Assembly (NCBI GenBank): GCA_031272185.1
Contig: JAISUG010000052.1
Coordinates: 1-39,100 of the forward strand
Length of the DNA stretch: 39,100 nt
Direction: 5' to 3'
Source: Lachnospiraceae bacterium
Lineage (GTDB): Bacteria > Bacillota > Clostridia > Lachnospirales > Lachnospiraceae
This document shows positions 1-8,677 of this stretch, one piece after another (within the stretch, counting starts at the first letter, position 1; each line of letters starts with the position of its first letter). The notes under the pieces were generated by a model. It was not told where the DNA came from and made no database searches. It saw nothing but the letters and a program-made list of their open reading frames with translations. The translations under genes and the position numbers were made by a program.

Positions 1-1035
1 GACCGAGACGGGGGGCCGGGCGCGGGCGAAACGGCAGGGGCGGGGGACGCCGCCCGGAAAGTGGGTTGTTTCCTGGGAATCGACCAAGACGAAGATGCTT
101 TGTATGCGGCGAAAGCACATTTGACGCCGTATATGGAATATATATCAGCAAGGGGAGATACATCCGTTGGTGGAGATACACCCGCAGGCGGGGATACGTC
201 CCCAGGCGGCTACCTACCCGCCAACGAAGATACTCATGTGGAGGTTGATGTGCACACGGTCGCGGCGGATGTTTCCGTCCGTGGCACCAAGGGCAGCATT
301 TACATTGTCCATGACAACTATGAACACATACCGGATATCCTGGAGAGGCTTGCCATAGGCAAGGCGGATGGGATACTGCTGGATCTGGGGGTTTCCTCTT
401 TCCAGCTGGACACGCCCGAAAGGGGGTTTTCATACCGGGACGATGCACCCCTGGATATGCGGATGGACCGGACCGGCGCCCAGACCGCGGCGGACCTGGT
501 GAACACACTTCCGGAGAGCGCATTGTACCGTATCATCAGGGACTACGGCGAGGAGAAATTCGCAAAGAACATCGCCAAACATATCGCAGCGGCGAGGGAA
601 GAGGGGCCGATAGCGACCACCGGGCAGCTGACGGAGATAGTCAAGCGCGCCATACCCATGCGGGTGAGGGCGGTGGGCGGGCACCCGGCGAAGCAGACGT
701 TCCAGGCCATACGCATCGCGGTGAACAGGGAACTGGACGTATTGGAAAGCTCATTGGATGGGCTGGTGGACTGCTTGAAACCCGCAGGGAGGCTGTGTGT
801 CATCACATTCCACTCGCTGGAAGACAGGATAGTGAAGAATAAATTCAGGGAATGGGAGAACCCCTGCACATGCCCCAAGGATTTCCCGGTGTGCGTGTGC
901 GGGAGGAAGAGCAAGGGGTTTGCGGTGACGAAAAAGCCCATCGCTGCGGGTGGGGTGGAGACGGCGGCCAACCCCAGGGCGAAGAGCGCGAAACTGCGGG
1001 TGTTCGAGAGAATCGCAGGGCCGGCGGGGCTTTGA
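1..1035 (+). CDS. rsmH: 16S rRNA (cytosine(1402)-N(4))-methyltransferase RsmH, 5'-truncated by the window edge
   Basis: RsmH methylates N4 of C1402 in 16S rRNA using S-adenosylmethionine. The frame is open to base 1, and the family's N-terminal segment (HxPVLLxE, GxTLGxGGHS) is missing, so the start lies upstream; the GTG at 61 is internal. The SAM-site strand [13 protein letters not shown] is followed by [60 protein letters not shown] and the Cys-rich [13 protein letters not shown], all classic RsmH motifs. Two low-complexity insertions are odd: a Gly/Ala-rich stretch at bases 1-60, and repeats of GDTxxGG at 154-243, between the SAM-binding strand and the NYEHI segment. RsmH normally opens the dcw cluster, as here. 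The 3' end (969-1010) is copied beyond the stop codon at 1039-1080. Confidence 0.95.
   Translation, partial: DRDGGPGAGETAGAGDAARKVGCFLGIDQDEDALYAAKAHLTPYMEYISARGDTSVGGDTPAGGDTSPGGYLPANEDTHVEVDVHTVAADVSVRGTKGSIYIVHDNYEHIPDILERLAIGKADGILLDLGVSSFQLDTPERGFSYRDDAPLDMRMDRTGAQTAADLVNTLPESALYRIIRDYGEEKFAKNIAKHIAAAREEGPIATTGQLTEIVKRAIPMRVRAVGGHPAKQTFQAIRIAVNRELDVLESSLDGLVDCLKPAGRLCVITFHSLEDRIVKNKFREWENPCTCPKDFPVCVCGRKSKGFAVTKKPIAAGGVETAANPRAKSAKLRVFERIAGPAGL
154..243 (+). repeat. 18-bp in-frame tandem repeat inside rsmH
   Basis: Five consecutive 18-bp units (154, 172, 190, 208, 226), the first three close copies encoding [12 protein letters not shown] and GDTSPG, the last two diverged. They sit where ordinary RsmH proteins have only a short loop before the conserved NYEHI segment. 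The unit length is a multiple of 3, so copy number can change without breaking the frame. Confidence 0.8.
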
Positions 1036-1424
1036 CCGCAACCCCAGGGCGAAGAGCGCGAAGCTGCGGGTGTTCGAGAGGGCGGCCCAGTGACACGTGG
1101 ATCGTTTGGAAGCGGGCAGCCCGGCCCACCAGGCGGCAAATCACAAGTCGGCGCGGATGACCCACCCGATTTGCCGGGGTACAGGGATACTTGGTGCAAA
1201 GGGGATGGGGGCCGGCAAAAAAGGGCGGGCGGCCGCCATGGAGAAGCTTGAAACAAATTGATGATATATTAGGCGCACATTTCAGCCCACCCGGCGGCGC
1301 CTGAGCCTACAGTCCGCGCGTAAGCGGATTCCCCCATGAGCGGACCCCACTGGGGTTTGCGGACAGGGGGCGACCAAGAGGCTGTGCCGCCGGGGGCAGA
1401 AAGGAGCTCGGAAAGGAGAGGGCG
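1036..1424. repeat. rsmH-ftsL intergenic region with a copied rsmH 3' end
   Basis: No gene is seen in these 389 bases. Bases 1039-1080 repeat 969-1010, the rsmH C-terminal coding region, with one mismatch at a period of exactly 70 bp, so a partial copy of the gene tail follows the stop codon. The rest is GC-rich without a convincing promoter or terminator. A good ribosome-binding site for ftsL (AAGGAG, about 1413-1418) ends the region. Confidence 0.75.
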
Positions 1425-1877
1425 GTGAGAAACAACATGATGACCCATGGCAACCTGGCGCTTTCGCCAACGCCTGAACCTGAAGAAAAGTGGGAAGATC
1501 TGCCCAGGAGGCGGTTGGACAGCCATATGAGGCTGCGCCGCAACCGCGAGAAAGCATCCAAGATAAACGGGCTGTATGCACTGTTTCTGGCAGGCGCGAT
1601 GGCGGTGATACTCTACCTTTGCGTCAGCTACATCCGCATACAGTTTTCACTGTCGTCGGACCTGGCGACGATAAGGGCCATGGAAAAGCGGTTGGAGACG
1701 CTGACGGCGCAAAATGACGCCCTGCAGCTGCAAATCGACACTTCGGTGGATTTGGGCAGGGTATTTTCGATAGCCACGAGGGAACTGGGCATGGTGTACG
1801 CCAACGAGGACCAAGTGGTGTTTTATCAGCAGACGGAAAGCGAGTACGTGCGACAGTATGAGGACATCCCGAAATAA
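1425..1877 (+). CDS. ftsL: FtsL-like cell division protein
   Basis: A 150-residue bitopic membrane protein with the FtsL/DivIC layout: a basic cytoplasmic N-terminus (1-48), one transmembrane helix (about 49-70), then an extracellular coiled coil (about 75-115, with AMEKRLETLTAQNDALQLQ) and a short tail. FtsL forms the FtsQ-FtsL-FtsB/DivIC subcomplex that regulates septal peptidoglycan synthesis by FtsW and its PBP partner. The GTG start at 1425 is chosen because AAGGAG lies about 6 bases upstream; ATG at 1437 is an alternative. Its stop codon overlaps the start of the PBP gene by 20 bases, suggesting translational coupling. Sequence identity in this family is low, so the call rests on position, size and topology. 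Confidence 0.85.
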   Translation: MRNNMMTHGNLALSPTPEPEEKWEDLPRRRLDSHMRLRRNREKASKINGLYALFLAGAMAVILYLCVSYIRIQFSLSSDLATIRAMEKRLETLTAQNDALQLQIDTSVDLGRVFSIATRELGMVYANEDQVVFYQQTESEYVRQYEDIPK

Positions 1878-4524
1878 CGGCGTATGGAAAATATTTTCCA
1901 AAGATATGAGGCAGAAGCTGGCGATCACCATATTGGTGAGCACGCTGGCTTTGCTGTATCTGATTTACGCCATGTATGGGATCGTCCACGCCAAAAGCGA
2001 GGAGTACGAGCGGATAGTGCTGACCCAGCACGCCACCTATGACAGCAGGACGCTGCCGTACAAAAGGGGGGCCATCACGGACCGCAACGGCACATACCTG
2101 GCGGTGAGCCAGAAAGTGTACAACCTGATCCTGGACGCCAAGGTGATGTGCCTGGAGACCAAGACCAGCGACGGCCAGGCCAAAAGGCTGTACCTGGAGG
2201 CGGCGCTGGACGCATTGGAGGGGGCGTTCGGCTATGACAAGGAGGAGGTGCGTTCGCTGGTGCTGGGGATGACGAATTCTTCCTATTACCGTTATGCCAT
2301 GCGCCTTTCCGAGGAAGACAAGCTCCGGTTCGAGGAGGCGTCGGCGGCGGTGAACCAGGCGCGCATCGACGCCAATACCGACGAGAGGGTCAAGGGCGTG
2401 TGGTTCGAGGAGGACTACAAGCGGGTGTACCCCCAGAACAGCCTGGCTTCGCTGCTGGTAGGTTTTACCAATGCGGACGGGGTAGAGGGCACCACGGGCA
2501 TCGAATTGTACTATGACGATACGCTGGTGGGCACCAACGGCCGGGAGTACGGGTACCTGGCTGACGAAACCAACGTGGAGAAAGTCATCAAATCGCCTGT
2601 GAATGGGAGCTCCGTGGTGCTGACCATCGACGCCAACATCCAGAAGATCGTGGAAAAACACGTGAACCGCTGGATGGACGAGATGGGCAGCGAGAACATA
2701 GGGGTCATCGTCATGGACCCCAACAATGGCGAAATATTGGCCATGGCCACCCAGAACCAGTTCGACCTCAATGATCCCAGGAACCTTACGGGGTATTACA
2801 CGCAAGAGGAAATCATCGCACTGGGCGAGGGCAGGGCGCTGACCGCCAATCCTGACAAGGATGTCTCCGAGTATACGGCGCAGGAGATCTACAGTTTGGG
2901 CGAAGAGGTCGCCAGGAACAAGCTCTGGCGCAATTTCGCCATAAGCGACACTTTCGAGCCGGGTTCCCCCGCAAAGGTGTTCACGGTGAGCGCTGCGCTG
3001 GAGGAAGCCGCCGTCTCATCGGAGTCGCATTTCCTGTGCGACGGGCACCAGCAGGTGGGGGACTATGACATCAAATGCACCGCATATGCCAAGGGCGGCC
3101 ACGGGGATATCGGCCTCATGGATACGTTGACACTTTCGTGCAACGATGCCATCATGCAGATCGCATCCAAGGAGGGCAAGGACACGTTCCTGAAATACCA
3201 GCGGCTGTTCGGGTTCGGCGTCCCTACGGGGATCGACCTGCCGGGGGAGCCTGATGGGGCTTTCTTTGCGAAAATGGTGTACCACGAGGACAACATGTAC
3301 GCTACGGACCTGGCCACCAATGCATTCGGGCAGAATTTCAACTGCACCATGCTGCAGATGGCTTCGGCGTTTTGCTCGGTGATAAACGGCGGCCTGTATT
3401 ACCAGCCGCACGTCGCCAAACAGATACTCAACGATCAAGGCACCCTGGTGCGGGAGTTCTCGCCGCTTTTGGTGCGGGAGACGGTGTCGCCGGAAACCAG
3501 CGCATACCTGCGGGAGACGCTGCTGGCCACGGTGGAGACAGGGACAGGGAAAGCCGCAGCTGTGGAAGGGTACCGGGTGGGCGGCAAGACGGGGACTGCG
3601 GAAAAATACCCCCGGGAAGATAAGAACTACCTGCTGTCATTCGCCGGTTTTGCGCCTTATGACGACCCCGCCATAGTGGTGTATGTGGTCATTGACGTGC
3701 CCCATACGGATGACCAGGCGCACTCAACATACGCCAGCGAACTGTTTTCCAAGATCACCAAGGAAACGCTGCCATACCTGAACATATTCCCCGGCGACGG
3801 CTACACCGTGCAGGACATACTGGCGGACATCGCCGCCCAGGACCTGGCAGCGGCCGAGGCGCAGGCTTTGGCGGATGGTGGGGCTGCGGGGGCCGGAGGG
3901 GCAAGCGGGCAAGCGGCGGGGGCCGGTGCAGGGACCGCAGGTTCCGGGACCACAGGTTCCGGGACCACAGGTTCCGGGACCGCAGGTTCAGCGGGTTCCG
4001 GTGCGGGCGTTTCCGGCGCAAACGGGTCCGGATCCGGGACGGGATCGGGCGGTGCGGGGTCGTCGGGCAGCGCGGGGGCGTCGGGCTCTGGGGCAAGTGC
4101 GGGAGGCACGTCAAGCGCCTCGCAGACGAAGCCGGCGCAGACGAAAGCTGCGGAAACGAAAGCTGCGGAAACCAAGGCTGCGGAAACCAAGGCTGCGGAA
4201 ACGAAAGCTGCGGAAACCAAAGCTGCCCAAACCAAGGCCGCGGAGACGAAAGCTGCTGAGACAAAAACGGAAGAAACCAAACCGCCGGAAACAAACCCGC
4301 CGCAAGGGCAAGGCACGGGCGACGTGGAACAGGCGCCGCCCCAAGGCGGGGATAGAGGGGGCGCCGGGAACACGGAGGGCGGACAAGGCATCTCGGGGGA
4401 CGGCGTGACGGAAGTCAACGCCACGGGGAATACCTCCCCGGCGGCTAGTGCCCTGACCCAGGTCGTGGCATATGTGCCGCCGCTGAATCTGGGAGGGGCG
4501 AGCGGCGGGAGCCAGGCACCGTAG
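1858..4524 (+). CDS. Class B penicillin-binding protein (FtsI/PbpB/SpoVD-like transpeptidase) with a long low-complexity C-terminal tail
   Basis: A membrane-anchored D,D-transpeptidase that cross-links septal (or spore cortex) peptidoglycan with the neighbouring FtsW/SpoVE. It has one N-terminal transmembrane helix (about residues 19-44), a dimerisation domain beginning KRGAITDRNGTYLA, and a transpeptidase domain with all three catalytic motifs: SPAK (Ser370, Lys373), SCN (427-429) and KTG (577-579). The first motif, FEPGSPAK, differs from the usual EPGSTFK but keeps Ser and Lys. After about residue 665 there is no PASTA domain. Instead a tail of about 220 residues follows: Gly/Ser/Ala-rich with 5-residue GSGTT units (3940-3984), then about ten ETKAA-like units (4129-4290), then Pro/Gly-rich sequence. 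Such a tail outside the membrane could act as a wall-spanning spacer. FtsI and SpoVD cannot be told apart by sequence alone. Confidence 0.93.
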   Translation: MRTSRNNGVWKIFSKDMRQKLAITILVSTLALLYLIYAMYGIVHAKSEEYERIVLTQHATYDSRTLPYKRGAITDRNGTYLAVSQKVYNLILDAKVMCLETKTSDGQAKRLYLEAALDALEGAFGYDKEEVRSLVLGMTNSSYYRYAMRLSEEDKLRFEEASAAVNQARIDANTDERVKGVWFEEDYKRVYPQNSLASLLVGFTNADGVEGTTGIELYYDDTLVGTNGREYGYLADETNVEKVIKSPVNGSSVVLTIDANIQKIVEKHVNRWMDEMGSENIGVIVMDPNNGEILAMATQNQFDLNDPRNLTGYYTQEEIIALGEGRALTANPDKDVSEYTAQEIYSLGEEVARNKLWRNFAISDTFEPGSPAKVFTVSAALEEAAVSSESHFLCDGHQQVGDYDIKCTAYAKGGHGDIGLMDTLTLSCNDAIMQIASKEGKDTFLKYQRLFGFGVPTGIDLPGEPDGAFFAKMVYHEDNMYATDLATNAFGQNFNCTMLQMASAFCSVINGGLYYQPHVAKQILNDQGTLVREFSPLLVRETVSPETSAYLRETLLATVETGTGKAAAVEGYRVGGKTGTAEKYPREDKNYLLSFAGFAPYDDPAIVVYVVIDVPHTDDQAHSTYASELFSKITKETLPYLNIFPGDGYTVQDILADIAAQDLAAAEAQALADGGAAGAGGASGQAAGAGAGTAGSGTTGSGTTGSGTAGSAGSGAGVSGANGSGSGTGSGGAGSSGSAGASGSGASAGGTSSASQTKPAQTKAAETKAAETKAAETKAAETKAAETKAAQTKAAETKAAETKTEETKPPETNPPQGQGTGDVEQAPPQGGDRGGAGNTEGGQGISGDGVTEVNATGNTSPAASALTQVVAYVPPLNLGGASGGSQAP
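3940..4290 (+). repeat. 15-bp in-frame repeats in the PBP tail
   Basis: Three near-identical 15-bp units encoding GSGTT or GSGTA occupy 3940-3984. After Gly/Ser-rich sequence, about ten 15-bp units encoding AAETK variants run from about 4129 to 4290. All units keep the reading frame. Confidence 0.85.
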
Positions 4525-4609
4525 AGGCCGGATTCCGGTAGGGGGCAGGCCGTCGTGACAGCCGGAACCCGGGGCCATGCGCCGTAGGGGTCGGGTTCGG
4601 GCCGGAGGC
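4511..4609 (+). repeat. Diverged copy of the PBP gene 3' end after its stop codon
   Basis: Bases 4511-4546, which include the PBP stop codon, resemble 4574-4609 at an offset of 63 bp, with most positions matching and transitions predominating. It is an older-looking counterpart of the tail duplications behind rsmH and the isomerase gene. Confidence 0.55.
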
Positions 4610-4654
4610 AACTGTGCGCACAGCCCGGTGTGAATCATAACGATGAGGTAGACC

Positions 4655-5785
4655 ATGACACAAAGCGCCATCGGAGCGATATTTATATCATTTGCCGTCA
4701 CCGGGGCACTGTGCCCCATCGCCATCCCCCTGCTTAGGAGGCTCAAATTCGGGCAGCAGGTGCGCGACGACGGTCCGGAATCACATTTGAAAAAATCCGG
4801 CACGCCCACCATGGGCGGCCTGATGATACTTGCGGGTTTTGCCCTAGGGGCCATATGTTTCTCATGGTTCTACCCCCGCATCGTGCCTGTGCTTTTGGTG
4901 ACGCTGGGGTTCGGGCTCATAGGCTTCATGGATGACTACATAAAGATCGTGCGCAAACGCTCCAAGGGGCTGGACCCGAAGCAGAAACTCATCGGACAGT
5001 TCATCATAACGGGCATTTTCGCCTGGTACCTGGTGGGGCCCGGGGGCGTGGGGACGTCTATCCTCGTCCCGTTTACGGGCGGGTTGGGTTCCCCGGCGGT
5101 ATCAGCAGCAGGCATGGCGGCAAATGGCGCCGGTGCTGTGCAAAGTGCGGCGGGTGCCGGCGCCGGTGCTGTGCAAACTGCGGCGGGTGCGCTCGCCGGT
5201 GGGGCCGCGGCAGCGGCAGGATCGGCTGGGGCAGGCGCTTCGGAGCCCGGATTGTACTTCGACCTGGGGTGGCTATACATACCATTCGTGTTCCTGGTGA
5301 TGCTGGGCACCGACAACGGCGTGAACTTCACCGACGGGCTGGATGGGCTGTGCTGCAGCGTGACCGTGCCGGTGGCCGCATTTTTCGCCATCGTAGCATT
5401 GCAGACAGGGGACGGCGCGGGCGTCGCCTCGGGGGCTGTCATTGGCAGCCTTTTGGGGTTTTTGCTGTTCAATGCGTACCCGGCCAAGGTGTTCATGGGT
5501 GACACGGGGGCCTTGGCGCTGGGGGGGTTCGTGGCTTCCATGGCACTGATGCTTCGCATGGGGCTGTTCATATTGGCGGTGGGGTTGGTATACCTGGTGG
5601 AAGTGCTGTCGGTGATGGCGCAGGTGACGTATTTCAAGAGGACCGGCGGCAAGCGGATTTTCAAGATGGCGCCCATACACCACCATTTCGAGCTGTGCGG
5701 GTGGTCGGAAACACAGGTGGTGACGGTATTTTCCGTCGTCACCGCGCTGCTGTGCCTGGCCTCTTATGCAGGGCTGGCGCGGTGA
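4655..5785 (+). CDS. mraY: Phospho-N-acetylmuramoyl-pentapeptide-transferase MraY with a periplasmic-side insertion
   Basis: MraY transfers phospho-MurNAc-pentapeptide from UDP to undecaprenyl phosphate, giving lipid I. It is a polytopic membrane enzyme. Diagnostic motifs are present: SHLKKSGTPTMGG near the N-terminus, the Asp pair in GFMDDYIK, VNFTDGLDGL, FMGDTGALALGG and PIHHHFELCGW. The protein is 376 residues against about 320 for the family. The excess is one Ala/Gly-rich insertion (about residues 143-199, bases 5084-5250) between VPFTGG and YFDLGWLYIPF. In the known fold this is the loop between transmembrane helices 4 and 5, on the outer face, away from the active site. Start ATG 4655 gives the normal family N-terminus; murE and murF, often next to mraY, are absent. 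Confidence 0.96.
   Translation: MTQSAIGAIFISFAVTGALCPIAIPLLRRLKFGQQVRDDGPESHLKKSGTPTMGGLMILAGFALGAICFSWFYPRIVPVLLVTLGFGLIGFMDDYIKIVRKRSKGLDPKQKLIGQFIITGIFAWYLVGPGGVGTSILVPFTGGLGSPAVSAAGMAANGAGAVQSAAGAGAGAVQTAAGALAGGAAAAAGSAGAGASEPGLYFDLGWLYIPFVFLVMLGTDNGVNFTDGLDGLCCSVTVPVAAFFAIVALQTGDGAGVASGAVIGSLLGFLLFNAYPAKVFMGDTGALALGGFVASMALMLRMGLFILAVGLVYLVEVLSVMAQVTYFKRTGGKRIFKMAPIHHHFELCGWSETQVVTVFSVVTALLCLASYAGLAR
5126..5191 (+). repeat. 33-bp in-frame tandem repeat in mraY
   Basis: Two nearly identical 33-bp units (5126-5158, 5159-5191) encode GAGAVQSAAGA and GAGAVQTAAGA. They lie inside a longer Ala/Gly-rich insertion in the mraY coding region. Confidence 0.85.
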
Positions 5786-5929
5786 GAGACGTCGTCGTCA
5801 GCAAAGATGTTGCGCCATGCCGGCTCATTATGCGGGGCCGGATGGGGCACGGTGAATGTGACGGGTGATGGCGCCAGGCGCAGGGTTCGCAGGGCAATTG
5901 GGACATTTGAGACATTTGAGGACAATGAC

Positions 5930-7288
5930 ATGGCTGGGAAACAGAAAATGCTGGTGGCCGGCGCAGGGCTTAGCGGGACGGCGGCCCTGAAACTCATAGA
6001 GGACCTGGACGGGGAAGCGTTGCTGTATGACATGAATGCGGATCTTGATCCTGCCGCCGCGCTCAAAAAACTGGAGCACCCGGAAAAGGTTAAGGTGGTG
6101 CTGGGGGAGCTGAAAGAAGGGGATCTGGAAGATGTTTCCATCTGCGTCATCAGCCCCGGCATACCGCTGAACTCGCCCTTCATCAGGCTCCTGGCGCGGC
6201 AGAAAATCACGGTTTGGAGCGAGATCGAGCTGGCCTACCATTGCATGAGGGGGAAGCTGGTGGCGATCACAGGGACCAACGGGAAGACCACCACGACCGC
6301 CCTCACGGGGGCGATACTGCGGGCCATATACCCGGAAGTGTTCGTGGTGGGCAACATCGGGGAGCCCTTTTGCGCCAAGGTGCTGGAAACAACCGGCAAC
6401 AGCTACACCGTGGCGGAGGTGTCCAGTTTCCAGCTGGAAACCACCATGGATTTCAGGCCGGACATCAGCGCCATACTCAACATCACGCCGGACCACCTGG
6501 ACCGCCACGGCACATTCGAGAATTATGCCGCCATAAAGAAATTCATCGCGGACAGGCAGCGGCGGGACGATTTCATCGTACTCAACTACGACGACCCGGT
6601 GCTGAGGGAATGGGGGGAGGGCAGCGACCTGAAGCCCCGGACCATATTTTTCTCCTCCACAAAGGAGCTGGAGAGGGGTTACTACCTGGACGGGGAGCTG
6701 ATCATCCAGGCGGACGAGTCCGGCAAGAGCCAGGTCATCAACGTGCGGGAGATGAATTTGCTTGGCAGGCACAATTACGAGAATGCCATGGCGGCCATCG
6801 CGATATGCGCGAAACTGGGCGTGTCCATGGACATCATCCACAATGTGCTAAAGACGTTCCGGGGGGTGGAGCACCGCATAGAGTTCGTCCTGGAAAGGGC
6901 GGGGGTGAAGTATTTCAACGATTCCAAGGGCACGAACCCGGAGGCGTCCATCCACGCCATAAACGCCATGCCGGGGCCGGTGCTGCTCATCGCGGGGGGT
7001 TATGACAAAAAGTCCGATTATGACAAATGGGTGGAGAGCTTCGAGGGGAAGGTGAAGTACCTGGTGCTCATCGGGGCCACGCGCGACGACATTGCACGCT
7101 GCGCCAACGCCCATGGGTTTTACGAGATCATGTATGCGGAGGACATGTCCGAGGCGGTGCGGGTGTGCGCATCTTATGCCGACGTGGGCGACTGCGTGCT
7201 GCTTTCGCCCGCCTGTGCGAGCTGGGGCATGTTCAAGAATTTCGAGGAGCGGGGGAAGGTGTTCAAAGAGTGCGTGCGGGCCCTGTAA
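5930..7288 (+). CDS. murD: UDP-N-acetylmuramoyl-L-alanine--D-glutamate ligase
   Basis: MurD adds D-glutamate to UDP-MurNAc-L-Ala in the cytoplasm using ATP. The N-terminal UDP-binding domain begins LVAGAGLSGTAAL. The ATP P-loop GTNGKTT is at residues 115-121. SSFQLE, NITPDHLDRHGTFENYA, NDSKGTNPEA and the C-terminal LSPACASWGMFKNFEERG follow. The frame is open from 5807, but ATG 5930 is chosen because it gives the family N-terminus and 452 residues (family about 450) with GAGG about 8 bases upstream. The 144 bases between mraY and murD carry only a short direct repeat (gacatttga, 5902-5919). There is no low-complexity insertion in this enzyme. Confidence 0.95.
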   Translation: MAGKQKMLVAGAGLSGTAALKLIEDLDGEALLYDMNADLDPAAALKKLEHPEKVKVVLGELKEGDLEDVSICVISPGIPLNSPFIRLLARQKITVWSEIELAYHCMRGKLVAITGTNGKTTTTALTGAILRAIYPEVFVVGNIGEPFCAKVLETTGNSYTVAEVSSFQLETTMDFRPDISAILNITPDHLDRHGTFENYAAIKKFIADRQRRDDFIVLNYDDPVLREWGEGSDLKPRTIFFSSTKELERGYYLDGELIIQADESGKSQVINVREMNLLGRHNYENAMAAIAICAKLGVSMDIIHNVLKTFRGVEHRIEFVLERAGVKYFNDSKGTNPEASIHAINAMPGPVLLIAGGYDKKSDYDKWVESFEGKVKYLVLIGATRDDIARCANAHGFYEIMYAEDMSEAVRVCASYADVGDCVLLSPACASWGMFKNFEERGKVFKECVRAL

Positions 7289-7443
7289 AGCCCCGCGTCC
7301 GGGTCCGGGCGGGCATTCAATCGCCGATTGTCGGACATTCAAGCATATCTCGATATGACGTATGTAATAGATATAGAAAAGTGTCAATGGTGTAGGCAAG
7401 GAGTCCGCTTATGTAGGAAAGGGAAATGGCTTAAGGGTATCCC

Positions 7444-8670
7444 ATGGCAAGGACAGCAACGAAAACAGAACAATTCGAGCATAATGAGAAACAGCGGTTC
7501 ACGGTCAGGGACGGCGGGGTCAAATCGCCCAGGGTTAAGGCGAAGGCGCAGACCAAGCGGTTCTATGACTATACTTTGTTGTTTGTGGTTGTCTTCCTCA
7601 CCGTCTTCGGGCTGGTGATGATTTACTCTGCGTCATCCTACAGGGCGCAGATACTCTACGGCGACCCGATCTATTTCATGAAAAAACAGCTCTACATCGG
7701 CGGGGGCGGGCTGGCCATCATGCTGGTGATTTCCAGGCTGGACTACCATTGGTATGCGAAGTTCGCAGGCCTGGGGTTTGTCGTTTCCGTGGGGCTGATG
7801 GCGTGCGTGTCGGTATTCGGCAAGGTGTACAATGGCCGTCGGCGCTGGCTGGAAGTGGGCCCGGTGCAGCTGCAGCCCACGGAAGTGGTCAAAATCGCGC
7901 TTATCGTGCTCATCGCCACCATGCTGACCAAGATGGGCTCCGAGATCAACCGCCTGAAAAATGTGGCCTTAGTGGCGGGGGCGTCGGCGGTGTTGATCAT
8001 ACCCGTCGCCATCAACAACTTAAGTTCCGGGATCATATTGGCGGGCATAGTGTTCATCATGCTGTTCATCGTGTGTCGGAAGCGCTGGCCTTTCGCGGCG
8101 TTTGGGGTGGCGGGGGTTTTGGGTGGGATCTATGCGGTCCCGGCGGCCAAATGGCTCAACGGGGTGGGGGTGCTGAAGGATTACCAGATGCGCCGCATCA
8201 ATGTGTGGGTCAACCCCGAGCTGTACGCGACCACCGGCGGGTACCAGGTGCTGCAGGGGCTGTATGCCATCGGCTCCGGGGGCGTGTTCGGCAAGGGGCT
8301 GGGGGAGAGCATACAGAAGCTGGGGTTCTTGCCCGAGCCGCAGAACGACATGATTTTTTCGATCATTTGCGAGGAATTGGGGCTGTTCGGGGCGATTTCC
8401 ATCATTCTCATCTTCATGTTCATGATCTACAGGTTCATGGTCATCTCCAGCAATGCGCCGGACCTGTTCGGGGCGCTGCTGGTGGTGGGGGTCATGGGCC
8501 ACATCATGCTGCAGGTGATCCTGAACATCGCGGTGGTCACCAACACCATCCCCAACACGGGAATCACGCTGCCTTTCATCAGCTACGGGGGCACATCCGT
8601 GCTGTTTTTGATGCTGGAGATGGGCATGGTGCTGAGCGTTTCCAACCAGATACGCGTGAAAGTGCAGTGA
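7444..8670 (+). CDS. ftsW: SEDS-family peptidoglycan glycosyltransferase FtsW/SpoVE
   Basis: SEDS proteins polymerise lipid II glycan strands together with a class B PBP. This 408-residue polytopic protein (about 10 helices) has a basic cytoplasmic N-terminus (1-41), then YTLLFVVVFLTVFGLVMIYSAS, NGRRRWLEVGPVQLQPTEVVK, the extracellular loop PEPQNDMIFSIICEELG with the catalytic-type Asp (Asp302), and NTGITLPFISYGGTS. Position between murD and ftsQ fits both FtsW and the sporulation paralogue SpoVE; the sequence does not separate them. murG, commonly next, is missing. The stop lies 7 bases before ftsQ. Confidence 0.94.
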   Translation: MARTATKTEQFEHNEKQRFTVRDGGVKSPRVKAKAQTKRFYDYTLLFVVVFLTVFGLVMIYSASSYRAQILYGDPIYFMKKQLYIGGGGLAIMLVISRLDYHWYAKFAGLGFVVSVGLMACVSVFGKVYNGRRRWLEVGPVQLQPTEVVKIALIVLIATMLTKMGSEINRLKNVALVAGASAVLIIPVAINNLSSGIILAGIVFIMLFIVCRKRWPFAAFGVAGVLGGIYAVPAAKWLNGVGVLKDYQMRRINVWVNPELYATTGGYQVLQGLYAIGSGGVFGKGLGESIQKLGFLPEPQNDMIFSIICEELGLFGAISIILIFMFMIYRFMVISSNAPDLFGALLVVGVMGHIMLQVILNIAVVTNTIPNTGITLPFISYGGTSVLFLMLEMGMVLSVSNQIRVKVQ

Positions 8671-8677
8671 CTGGCCC

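Noticed and set aside
1624-2805. Long minus-strand ORF (393 codons) opposite ftsL and the PBP gene
   Set aside because: It is an antisense shadow in GC-rich DNA. The plus strand carries clear PBP motifs and the minus product has no recognisable domain.
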